From Bacteroidales bacterium UBA3382 (GTDB taxonomy: Bacteria; Bacteroidota; Bacteroidia; Bacteroidales; UBA932): a stretch of 8,109 bases of DNA. The stretch covers positions 1 through 8,109 of the forward strand of contig DEPW01000065.1 in the NCBI GenBank assembly GCA_002358965.1. Direction: 5' to 3'. Below, in pieces: positions 1 to 6,287 of this stretch. Both the position numbers and the translations under genes were made by a program. A model generated the notes under the pieces. It did not search any database, was not told the origin of the DNA, and saw nothing but the letters and a program-made list of their open reading frames with translations. Positions within the stretch are counted from its first letter, which is position 1. Each line of letters opens with the position of its first letter.

Positions 1-25
1 CCATCCGAAATCGGGCGAGTTTACC

Positions 26-33
26 TATCTTTG
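26..33 (+). promoter_or_regulatory. Bacteroidota -7 promoter box (TATCTTTG)
   Basis: TATCTTTG matches the Bacteroidota -7 consensus TAnnTTTG exactly. It lies about 60 bases before the preferred start of the M49 peptidase gene, so transcription would begin near position 38-40. I see no convincing TTTG-type -33 element in the 25 bases upstream, although the window edge leaves little room for one. Confidence 0.6.
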
Positions 34-35
34 TA

Positions 36-69
36 CGGTTGCGGGTCGTTGCGGCCCGTGACCGTTTTT
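36..69 (+). terminator. Terminator-like stem-loop plus T5 in the M49 leader
   Basis: Bases 36-48 pair with 52-64 as a 13-bp stem that includes three G-U pairs and has a TTG loop. Five T residues follow at 65-69. This is the form of an intrinsic terminator, yet it begins just 3 bases after a perfect -7 box and ends 23 bases before the preferred start codon. It could terminate a gene lying left of the window. It could also be a 5'-terminal hairpin that stabilises or attenuates the M49 transcript. The structure is seen directly; the role is inferred. Confidence 0.5.
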
Positions 70-92
70 GATACATGCAATTCAAAGATATT

Positions 93-1727
93 ATGAAGAT
101 TTTTAAAAACATTTTACCGGCTATGGCAACAGTTGTACTGGCCGTTTCCTGCAATGATGCGCAGCAGGTGGATTCTCCTTTGAAGGCGAAGGTGGACGAG
201 TACGCTCCTTTCGAGCTGACATCACCTTTGGCCGATTCGCTTTCCGAAAACGAGAAGCAGATTGTCGGAATATTTTTCCGTATCGCGGAAATCACGGACG
301 ATCTGTTCTGGAAACAGACTTTCGGCGACAAGGCTTTGATGGAGGCTGTCGAAGACCCTCTTGCAAAGGAGTTCGCCATGATCCAGTACGGCCCGTGGGA
401 CAGGCTGGATGACAACAAGCCTTTCATAGAAGGCTACGGTGACAAGCCGGCCGTATGCAATTACTATCCTTCCGACATTACGGCTGAGGAGTTCGAGGCT
501 TTCGACAATCCGGACAAGGATTCGTGGTACACGGTATTGCGCCGTGGCGAGGACGGTTCGCTTAAGACTGTCTGGTATCATGAAGAATATGCTTCCGAAG
601 TCCGGGAAATGTGCTCTTTGCTGGAGCAGGCTGCCGCCCTTGCCGAGGACGAAGGACTGAAAAACTATCTTCTCAAGCGCGCAGAGGCTTTCCGTACCGA
701 CGATTATCTTGAAAGCGATCTCGCATGGATGGATATGAAGGACAGCAGGATAGACTTCGTGGTCGGTCCTATCGAGAGCTACGATGACAAGTTCCGCGAG
801 ACCAAGACTTCCTACGAGTCTTTCATACTCCTCAAAGACGAGGCGCGCAGCAAAGAGCTCACCAAGTTCATCGCCATGCTCCCAGACCTTCAGAAAGAGC
901 TGCCTTGCGCTCCCGAATACAAGACCTTCGTTCCGGGAACCTCTTCCGACCTGAATGTCTATGATGTAGTTAACTATGCGGGAGACTGCAATGCCGGGAG
1001 CAAGACCATCGCAATCAACCTGCCTAACGACGAAAGGGTGCATCAGATGAAAGGTACGCGCCGTCTCCAGTTGCGTAACGCCATGCAGGCGAAATTCGAC
1101 AAGATCATGATGCCGATCGGACGGCTGCTGATGGATTCGTCATTGGTAGACCATCTTAAATTCGATGCGTTTTTCTGGAATGTCACTTTCCATGAGGTCG
1201 CACACGGTCTTGGTATCAAGGAGACCATCAACGGCAAGGGCAGCGTAGATGCAGTCATGGGCACGGAAAAGACTTCCTGGGAAGAGGCAAAGGCCGATAT
1301 ACTCGGGCTTTTCATGGTTTGCAAGCTGATAGAGAAAGGCGAGATTGGCGATATATCCGTAGAGGATGCGATCACTACTTACATCGCCGGTATTTTCCGT
1401 TCGGTGCGTTTCGGCGCGGCATCTTCGCACGGCAATGCCAATATGATGTGTTTCAACTATATGAACAAGGCCGGCGCTTTCACGAGGAATGCCGACGGTG
1501 TGTATTCGATAGATTTTGACAAGGCAAAGGCGGCCATTGACGGCTGGGCGAATCTGATTATCACCACCCAGGGTGACGGCAATGTGGAGTTTGCCGCTCA
1601 GTACAGGCAGGATAACGGCAAGATCACTCCGGAACTTCAGGCAGATCTCGACCGCATCAACCAGGCCGGCATCCCTCGGGATATCCGTTTCGTCCAGGGA
1701 CCGGAAGTGCTTTTCGGTGAAAAATAA
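93..1727 (+). CDS. M49-type (dipeptidyl peptidase III-like) zinc peptidase, lipoprotein
   Basis: Predicted metallopeptidase of the M49 family, whose characterised members remove dipeptides from peptide N-termini. Numbered from the ATG at 93 (544 residues), the protein opens with a lipoprotein signal ending in LAVSC (Cys20), so it should be anchored in the envelope. The in-frame ATG at 75 would add six residues ahead of a standard signal peptide, so 93 is preferred. The zinc site is HEVAH (His367, Glu368, His371), followed about 30 residues later by EEAKAD (residues 397-402), where Glu398 is the likely third ligand. A later SSHGNANMMCFNYM stretch also resembles M49 proteins. Classical M49 enzymes carry HEXXGH and are longer (about 675-740 residues). 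The pentapeptide motif and the length resemble the shorter type described from Caldithrix abyssi. Such genes are sometimes annotated as dihydrofolate reductase, for which I see no support. Family confidence is good; the substrate is unknown. Confidence 0.85.
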   Translation: MKIFKNILPAMATVVLAVSCNDAQQVDSPLKAKVDEYAPFELTSPLADSLSENEKQIVGIFFRIAEITDDLFWKQTFGDKALMEAVEDPLAKEFAMIQYGPWDRLDDNKPFIEGYGDKPAVCNYYPSDITAEEFEAFDNPDKDSWYTVLRRGEDGSLKTVWYHEEYASEVREMCSLLEQAAALAEDEGLKNYLLKRAEAFRTDDYLESDLAWMDMKDSRIDFVVGPIESYDDKFRETKTSYESFILLKDEARSKELTKFIAMLPDLQKELPCAPEYKTFVPGTSSDLNVYDVVNYAGDCNAGSKTIAINLPNDERVHQMKGTRRLQLRNAMQAKFDKIMMPIGRLLMDSSLVDHLKFDAFFWNVTFHEVAHGLGIKETINGKGSVDAVMGTEKTSWEEAKADILGLFMVCKLIEKGEIGDISVEDAITTYIAGIFRSVRFGAASSHGNANMMCFNYMNKAGAFTRNADGVYSIDFDKAKAAIDGWANLIITTQGDGNVEFAAQYRQDNGKITPELQADLDRINQAGIPRDIRFVQGPEVLFGEK

Positions 1728-1741
1728 TCATTGTGTCCGTC

Positions 1742-1779
1742 TCTCTCCGGCATTTTCGCGTTTGCGGATGCCGGAGGGA
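1742..1779 (+). other. Intergenic hairpin between the M49 and NifX-like genes
   Basis: Bases 1742-1753 pair with 1768-1779 over 12 bp, with one G-U pair and a perfect 9-bp core (CTCCGGCAT/ATGCCGGAG). A second small stem, CGC/GCG, lies in the loop. No T-run follows, so it is not a canonical intrinsic terminator. It could be a partial terminator, an RNA-processing site or a stabilising element between two cotranscribed genes. Confidence 0.5.
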
Positions 1780-1787
1780 TGCGGCGT

Positions 1788-1796
1788 GAGGAGGAT
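1788..1796 (+). promoter_or_regulatory. Strong Shine-Dalgarno-like site (GAGGAGGAT)
   Basis: AGGAGG at 1789-1794 is seven bases before the ATG at 1802 and supports that start. No other gene in this window has a comparable site, as expected in Bacteroidota, where Shine-Dalgarno sequences are generally scarce. This makes the site notable. Confidence 0.5.
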
Positions 1797-1801
1797 TTGA
1801 A

Positions 1802-2197
1802 ATGAAGAAAATCGTTTTGCCCGTGCGCGACGGGCGCATCGATGACCATTTCGGCCATTGCGAACATTATTCGATAGTGACTGTAGACGATTCAGGGAAA
1901 ATAACCGGAAGCGAGGATATGCCTTCGCCGCAGGGTTGCGGCTGCAAATCCGGCATAGCTGCCGTGTTTAAAGAGAAGGGCATCACTGTCATGCTTGCAG
2001 GAAGCATGGGAATGGGGGCTCTCAACAAGTTGAATGAGGCGGGCCTTACGGTCATCCGCGGTTGCAGCGGGGCGGTTGAGGATGTGCTCGATGATTATCT
2101 TGCCGGGCGTCTGACCGATTCCGGCGAAAGTTGCAGCCATCACCATGAAGGGGACGGAGGTCATTCCTGCCATGGAGACGGCTGGCATTTGGCTTGA
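1802..2197 (+). CDS. NifX/NifB-C-terminal-like metal-cluster-binding family protein with His/Cys tail
   Basis: Small cytoplasmic protein (131 residues) of the dinitrogenase iron-molybdenum cofactor family (NifX, NafY, NifB C-terminus, MTH1175-like). The N-terminus shows the family pattern: a first strand (KKIVLPV), then the DGRIDDHFGHC segment (residues 10-20) and a strand-rich stretch. The GITVMLAGSMGMGAL helix-turn region and the GAVEDVLDDYLAG end helix follow. Possible metal ligands are His16, His19, Cys20, Cys46 and Cys48. Residues 111-129 form a tail with two Cys and six His, which looks like a metal-binding or metal-storage extension. No nitrogenase gene is nearby, and family members in non-diazotrophs generally lack a defined role. 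A strong ribosome-binding site precedes it, and the arginase-like gene starts 20 bases after its stop, so the two are probably cotranscribed. The family call is secure; the bound metal or cluster is unknown. Confidence 0.85.
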   Translation: MKKIVLPVRDGRIDDHFGHCEHYSIVTVDDSGKITGSEDMPSPQGCGCKSGIAAVFKEKGITVMLAGSMGMGALNKLNEAGLTVIRGCSGAVEDVLDDYLAGRLTDSGESCSHHHEGDGGHSCHGDGWHLA

Positions 2198-2217
2198 CGA
2201 TTGCTTGAGTTGTCGTA

Positions 2218-3021
2218 ATGTCCGAGGATGTCATAATGGATTTTACCGGAGTGTACGGATTGCAGCCGTTCTCTCTTGACCGTGCTTTCCAAAGGATGGA
2301 TTGCCGTGGCATCCGGGGTACGGATTGTTATTGCGACGAAGATGCACAGGCGGCTTTGAGGAAACTCATGGCCGCCTTTTCTCCATATGGCCTGCATTTC
2401 CTGGATTCAGGCAATTATCATTATATGACAAAATTGTGGACGGACAAGATCCGGGAGCGGTTTTCGCTTGTCCTCTTCGACCACCATACGGACATGCAGC
2501 CCGCAATGTTCGAAGGCCTGCTGTCATGCGGCGGTTGGGTGAAAGACATGCTCGACTGCAATCCTTTTCTGAATGATGTCCTGATTGTCGGCGTTCCTGA
2601 AACGGATGCCAGGGCTGTCCGTTCGGAGCGGGTCTCCGTCCTTTCGCAGCAGGAGTGTACGGGATTTCCCGACCGTCCTCTGTCCGATATCCCTTCTTTC
2701 GCTGCCGTATTGCGGTCCGGTATCCCGATATATGTCTCCATAGACAAGGATGTCCTGTCGAGGGATTGCGCCATTACCAACTGGGATCAGGGAAACCTCG
2801 GTATTGACTTCCTTTTGCAGGCCCTGTCCCTTCTGGGAGAGCATTGCCGGCTCATAGGCATGGATGTCTGCGGCGAACCTGCTGCCGCCACAGGGTTCCA
2901 TGCATGCAATTTATATCTCAATAATCTGGTTAACGGCCGGTTGTCGCAGTGGTGGAAATCTGAACATTCTCATCCTCTTGTGCCTTGTTCCTTGTTCAGG
3001 CCACGCCAAGACTTAATGTAA
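2218..3021 (+). CDS. Atypical arginase/ureohydrolase-family protein
   Basis: Member of the arginase-agmatinase-formiminoglutamase fold (267 residues, slightly shorter than the usual 300 or so). All six positions that ligate the binuclear manganese centre in arginases can be matched: His68 in GNYH, Asp88, His90 and Asp92 in DHHTDMQ, and Asp176 and Asp178 in SIDKD. The second signature is unusual. The common SxDxDxxDP is replaced by SIDKDVLSRD followed by NWDQG, which suggests a divergent branch rather than a standard arginase or agmatinase. A later IGMDVCGEP segment may match the substrate-binding end of the fold. No signal peptide is seen, so it is probably cytoplasmic. An ATG at 2236 (MDFTGVYG) is an alternative start close to where conserved sequence appears to begin. 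It lies 20 bases after the NifX-like gene. C-N hydrolysis of a guanidino or similar compound is inferred from the fold; the substrate cannot be told. Confidence 0.75.
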   Translation: MSEDVIMDFTGVYGLQPFSLDRAFQRMDCRGIRGTDCYCDEDAQAALRKLMAAFSPYGLHFLDSGNYHYMTKLWTDKIRERFSLVLFDHHTDMQPAMFEGLLSCGGWVKDMLDCNPFLNDVLIVGVPETDARAVRSERVSVLSQQECTGFPDRPLSDIPSFAAVLRSGIPIYVSIDKDVLSRDCAITNWDQGNLGIDFLLQALSLLGEHCRLIGMDVCGEPAAATGFHACNLYLNNLVNGRLSQWWKSEHSHPLVPCSLFRPRQDLM

Positions 3022-3074
3022 ATATACAGTAATTCATTAATATACAATGATTTACAATTGTAATAATTTTTTAC

Positions 3075-3119
3075 GGGTGTGGATTTTGAGGGTTTCTGAA
3101 ACCCCTCTGCTCCACAGCC
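3075..3119. repeat. Two-stage inverted repeat in the convergent intergenic region
   Basis: GGGTGTGGA (3075-3083) pairs with TCCACAGCC (3111-3119) with one mismatch. Inside it, GAGGGTTT (3088-3095) pairs with AAACCCCTC (3099-3107) with one bulged C around a CTG loop. GGGTGTGGA recurs as a direct repeat at 3185-3193, inside the 3' end of the minus-strand lipoprotein gene. The hairpin lies between two converging genes but has no T-run on either strand after the stem, so it is not a classical terminator. It may be part of a dispersed repeat or a mobile-element remnant; this is inferred. Confidence 0.5.
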
Positions 3120-3176
3120 AAATTTAGGCACATGTACCATTAATTACTGATTTACAGCAAATTACGAAGTTGTGAG

Positions 3177-3668
3177 TTAAGCCGGGGTGTGGACGCAAAT
3201 CAAAATCCCAGATGCCCATTCGCAGGCTGTGGCTTTGTCGCCGGGAGCGCTGCCTTTCGTCCCGTAGTAGAAGGGCATGATGGCGTTTGGCCCGAGCTCT
3301 GCCGGAAGCGTCCAGTGACTTGCTTCGTGCGAGGTGACAAGGTCGTCCGGTGTCGGGAGCTTGTCTTCCATGAAATCTCCGTTGGCCTCCTTCCACAGCC
3401 CCCATACGCGGTCCCTGTTTTCGGCTACCGAGTCTGTCCGGATCTTGTAATTTCCGCCGAAAAGGCTGTCGGCGCCTGACAGAGATGCTTTGAAATATCC
3501 TTCGATGTCTTTGTCCTGTATTTCGGCAACCACCTCGACAGTATCTTTGCCGTCATTGTCATCCGGTATTTCCGGGTCTGCGGGCGTAGGAGTTTCATTG
3601 CATGAAGCGACTGATATTGCGGCAAGAAATGCCGTGAAGATGAAAAATGTGTTTGTCATTCTGCGCAT
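3177..3668 (-). CDS. Short lipoprotein, probably a 3'-truncated secreted protein
   Basis: Minus-strand gene of 163 residues when started at the ATG at 3668; a TTG at 3680 and an ATG at 3659 are alternatives. A signal peptide with a basic start (MRRM) and hydrophobic core ends in SVASC, giving lipid-attached Cys23. A low-complexity linker rich in Pro, Asp and Thr follows. The later part contains a segment ending in LGPNAIMPFYYGTKGSAPG, which reminds me of the region just before the catalytic domain in Bacteroidales secreted alpha/beta-hydrolase-like lipoproteins; this rests on recall only. The reading frame ends soon after, at ILICVHTPA, with no hydrolase domain or nucleophile motif. The gene therefore looks cut short, possibly by the repeat-bearing sequence beyond its 3' end. 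It could instead be a genuine small surface lipoprotein of unknown function. It has its own promoter and diverges from murF-alr. Confidence 0.6.
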   Translation of the reverse strand: MRRMTNTFFIFTAFLAAISVASCNETPTPADPEIPDDNDGKDTVEVVAEIQDKDIEGYFKASLSGADSLFGGNYKIRTDSVAENRDRVWGLWKEANGDFMEDKLPTPDDLVTSHEASHWTLPAELGPNAIMPFYYGTKGSAPGDKATACEWASGILICVHTPA

Positions 3669-3678
3669 TTTAAAATGC
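3665..3678. repeat. Perfect 14-bp palindrome over the lipoprotein start
   Basis: GCATTTTAAAATGC is fully self-complementary and contains the ATG at 3668 of the minus-strand lipoprotein gene. It lies roughly 20 bases after the predicted transcription start, so it could act as an operator or as a hairpin that hides the start codon. Chance remains possible in AT-rich sequence. Confidence 0.4.
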
Positions 3679-3696
3679 AAGTGTTAAAAAATCCTT

Positions 3697-3704
3697 CAAA
3701 GATA
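3697..3704 (-). promoter_or_regulatory. Bacteroidota -7 promoter box for the minus-strand lipoprotein
   Basis: The minus strand reads TATCTTTG, identical to the box at 26-33 and a perfect TAnnTTTG match. Transcription would start near 3690, about 22 bases before the preferred ATG at 3668. An inverted repeat, GATAT-GAAA-ATATC (3701-3714), overlaps the box and could be an operator. No clear -33 element is seen. Confidence 0.6.
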
Positions 3705-3749
3705 TGAAAATATCATGCGTGCACCGTATGCGAAGGGAAATTATTTTGC

Positions 3750-3757
3750 TATTTTTG
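3750..3757 (+). promoter_or_regulatory. Bacteroidota -7 promoter box for murF-alr
   Basis: TATTTTTG matches TAnnTTTG and lies 41 bases before the ATG at 3799, within the AT-rich divergent intergenic region. Its position after the upstream in-frame ATG at 3715 argues that translation begins at 3799 instead. A near-match (TATTTTG) at 3742-3748 is a weaker alternative. Confidence 0.5.
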
Positions 3758-3798
3758 GACTTTTAAAAATCTTTTTTGGAAAATTGGATAAAGGCAGA

Positions 3799-6267
3799 AT
3801 GGAATACACTATTGCGGAGGCGGCAAAAATACTGGATGCCGATGCCGGCGGCTGCGGGGGATATGTCTTCTCGGAGATATCGGTCGACAGCAGGAGGTTG
3901 TCTTTTCCCGGCGTCACCCTGTTCTTTGCGATCAAGACCGAAACCAACGACGGACATAAATATGTGCGCGAAGCCTATGACATGGGGGTGAGGTGCTTTG
4001 TCATCTCGCATGACATTCCGGGCATTGAAGATATGCCGGATGCGGCATTCCTTAAAGTTTCAGATACCCTTTTGGCCCTGCAAAGGCTTGCGTCATATCA
4101 CAGAGGCCGTTTCGCAATGCCGGTGATAGGGATAACGGGCAGTAACGGCAAAAGCGTGGCGAAAGAGTTCCTTTACCGTCTGTTGTGCGGCCGATACGAT
4201 ATCGTAAGGTCTCCGAAAAGCTACAATTCCCAGACCGGCGTGCCTTTGTCAGTCTGGAACATGGACAGTACATACGGTCTGGCGATATTCGAAGCGGGGA
4301 TTTCAAAGCCTGGCGAAATGGACAGGCTTGAAGCCGTCATCCGTCCGGACATAGGTCTGCTCACCAATATAGGGGCCGCGCATCAGGAGAATTTCCGTTC
4401 CTTGAAGCAGAAGGCTTTGGAAAAGCTGAAGCTTTTCAAGGATTCGTCCTGCCTTGTCTATTGCTCTGACGACGCTTTGGTCCGCCAGGCTGTCCGTGAG
4501 TCCTCCTTTCATGGCCGCAATGTCGTATGGAGCAGGCATGACGGCAAGGCCGACATATATGTGGACAGGATAGACAAAACCGAGAGCTCCGCGTTAATCG
4601 ACATGATTTGCGGCGGGAAACGGCGTTCGTTCGAAATACCTTTCTGCGACGATGCGTCGATAGAAGATGTGATACATTGCATCGCCGTAATGTATGCCTT
4701 GCAGCCGTCGCTTCTGGAAGATCCGGTTCCTTTCCTTTCTCTTGAACCCGTGGCCATGAGGCTGGAGGTCAAACAGGGGAGGAACGGCTCTCTGCTGATA
4801 AATGACACATACAATTCCGACATCAATTCTCTTACGATAGCGCTTGACTTCATGTCCGGAAGGAAAGGAGGAGGCAATTACGGCGGAGCGGTCCTGATAC
4901 TTTCCGACATCTTGCAGTCCGGCAGGACGGCGGAATCCCTTTACCGTCAGGTTTCAGAGATACTCGAGGCCAAAGGCGTGGACAGGCTGATAGGTATAGG
5001 GCCGCAGCTGTGTTCATGCGCCGGCATTTTCAATATGGCCAAATCGTTTTATGCTACCACGGAAGACTTCCTTTCGTCGTTCCGCCCAAGCGATTTTTCC
5101 GGGCAGATAGTGCTTGTGAAAGGCTCGAGGGGGTTCCATTTCGAAAGGATTGCCGAAAGGCTCGAGCAGCGTGTGCATGAAACGGTGATGGAGGTCAATC
5201 TCGGTGCGATAGTGCACAATTTCAACCGTTACAAAGCCCGTCTGGACAGGAAGACCAAGATGATGTGCATGGTGAAGGCTTCCGCTTACGGAGCGGGCGC
5301 CGTCGAGGTGGCGAGGACATTGCAGGAACACAGATGCGATATGCTCGCCGTGGCGGTCGCGGATGAAGGGGCCGATTTGCGTAACGAAGGCATCACGATA
5401 CCGATTATCGTAATGAATCCTCAGGTCAACAGTCTGAATCTGTTGTACGAATACGCTCTCGAGCCTGAAATATACGGTTTCCGTCTGTTGGACGCTTTCA
5501 TCGAAGAAGGCAGATCCAGGTGCGCTTCGGACTTTCCGATACATGTCAAGATAGATACGGGGATGCACCGTCTCGGTTTCGCTCCGGACGAGATTCCTGC
5601 GCTTTGCCGTAAACTGAAACTCCAGAGGACTGTCATGGCAAAATCGATATTTTCCCATCTGGCCGGCAGCGATACTCCGTCCCTCGACGATTTTACCCGT
5701 ATGCAGCTTGCCCGTTTTTCGGCGGCTTCTGACGAATTCGAAAGGCTTACCGGATGGAAGGTGCTGAAGCACATACTCAATTCGGCCGGCATAGAGCGTT
5801 TCCCCGAGTATCAGATGGATATGGTCCGTTTAGGCATCGGACTGTACGGGGTCAGCATGTCGGGAGATACCGGTCTTAAGAATGTCAGTACTTTGAAGAC
5901 TACGATACTTCAGATCAGGACTGTCCCGGCCGGCGATTCGATCGGCTATGGGCGCAAGACATTCGTGGACAGGGATTCCCGTATAGCGGTCATACCTATA
6001 GGTTATGCGGACGGACTGGACAGGCATCTGAGCAACCGTGCGGGACAGGTATCGGTCAACGGACATCTTGTCCCGATTATGGGGAATATCTGCATGGATG
6101 CCTGTATGATCGATGTTACCGGAATCAATGCCGAGGAAGGGGACGAGGTGATAGTTTTCGGTGACGCCCTTCCGGTCTCGAAGATGGCCGAAATCCTCGG
6201 GACCATACCGTATGAGATACTTACATCCCCGTCTCCTCGCGTGCAAAGGGTCTACTACAATGATTGA
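3799..6267 (+). CDS. murF-alr: Bifunctional UDP-MurNAc-tripeptide--D-Ala-D-Ala ligase / alanine racemase
   Basis: Cytoplasmic cell-wall enzyme of 822 residues with two catalytic units. Residues 1 to about 455 are MurF, which joins D-Ala-D-Ala to the UDP-MurNAc-tripeptide using ATP. They contain the ATP-binding loop GITGSNGKS (Lys118; Ser119 where Thr is commoner), SYNSQTGVP, the LLTNIGAAHQENF segment, INDTYNSD (residues 334-341) and the end motif VKGSRG (440-445). Residues from about 460 onward are a PLP-dependent alanine racemase, which makes D-Ala from L-Ala. The PLP-binding Lys493 lies in MVKASAYGAG, the likely catalytic Tyr717 in GYGR, and PIGYADG and GNICMDA follow. Both halves look complete and active, and this fusion is typical of Bacteroidota. 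The ATG at 3799 is chosen because MEYTIAEAAKIL matches MurF starts. The upstream ATG at 3715 adds 28 residues unlike MurF and precedes the -7 box. The GH20 gene follows after 20 bases. Confidence 0.95.
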   Translation: MEYTIAEAAKILDADAGGCGGYVFSEISVDSRRLSFPGVTLFFAIKTETNDGHKYVREAYDMGVRCFVISHDIPGIEDMPDAAFLKVSDTLLALQRLASYHRGRFAMPVIGITGSNGKSVAKEFLYRLLCGRYDIVRSPKSYNSQTGVPLSVWNMDSTYGLAIFEAGISKPGEMDRLEAVIRPDIGLLTNIGAAHQENFRSLKQKALEKLKLFKDSSCLVYCSDDALVRQAVRESSFHGRNVVWSRHDGKADIYVDRIDKTESSALIDMICGGKRRSFEIPFCDDASIEDVIHCIAVMYALQPSLLEDPVPFLSLEPVAMRLEVKQGRNGSLLINDTYNSDINSLTIALDFMSGRKGGGNYGGAVLILSDILQSGRTAESLYRQVSEILEAKGVDRLIGIGPQLCSCAGIFNMAKSFYATTEDFLSSFRPSDFSGQIVLVKGSRGFHFERIAERLEQRVHETVMEVNLGAIVHNFNRYKARLDRKTKMMCMVKASAYGAGAVEVARTLQEHRCDMLAVAVADEGADLRNEGITIPIIVMNPQVNSLNLLYEYALEPEIYGFRLLDAFIEEGRSRCASDFPIHVKIDTGMHRLGFAPDEIPALCRKLKLQRTVMAKSIFSHLAGSDTPSLDDFTRMQLARFSAASDEFERLTGWKVLKHILNSAGIERFPEYQMDMVRLGIGLYGVSMSGDTGLKNVSTLKTTILQIRTVPAGDSIGYGRKTFVDRDSRIAVIPIGYADGLDRHLSNRAGQVSVNGHLVPIMGNICMDACMIDVTGINAEEGDEVIVFGDALPVSKMAEILGTIPYEILTSPSPRVQRVYYND

Positions 6268-6287
6268 CAAATGATTATTTTAATATT

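Noticed and set aside
222..1043. Long minus-strand open frame inside the M49 gene.
   Set aside because: It lies opposite a well-supported M49 coding region, has no recognisable motifs and looks like an antisense shadow.
1802..2197. Evidence for nitrogen fixation from the NifX-like protein.
   Set aside because: The family is common in organisms without nitrogenase, and no nif structural or cofactor genes are present in the window.
3052..3072. TTACAATTGTAA palindrome followed by T6, as a terminator for the arginase-like gene.
   Set aside because: As a hairpin it has only a 4-bp AT-rich stem around AATT, too weak to call as an intrinsic terminator despite the T-run.
3315..3329. HEASH in the minus-strand lipoprotein, which resembles a zinc-protease HEXXH motif.
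   Set aside because: It is followed at once by WTLP, which would break the helix needed for the second His. No third ligand or protease-like context is visible.
3715..3798. N-terminal extension of murF-alr from the ATG at 3715.
   Set aside because: The extra 28 residues do not resemble MurF, and the -7 box at 3750-3757 lies after this ATG, so the start at 3799 fits better.
5014..5772. Long minus-strand open frame inside murF-alr.
   Set aside because: The plus strand carries conserved MurF and Alr motifs through this whole region, and the antisense product shows no family features.
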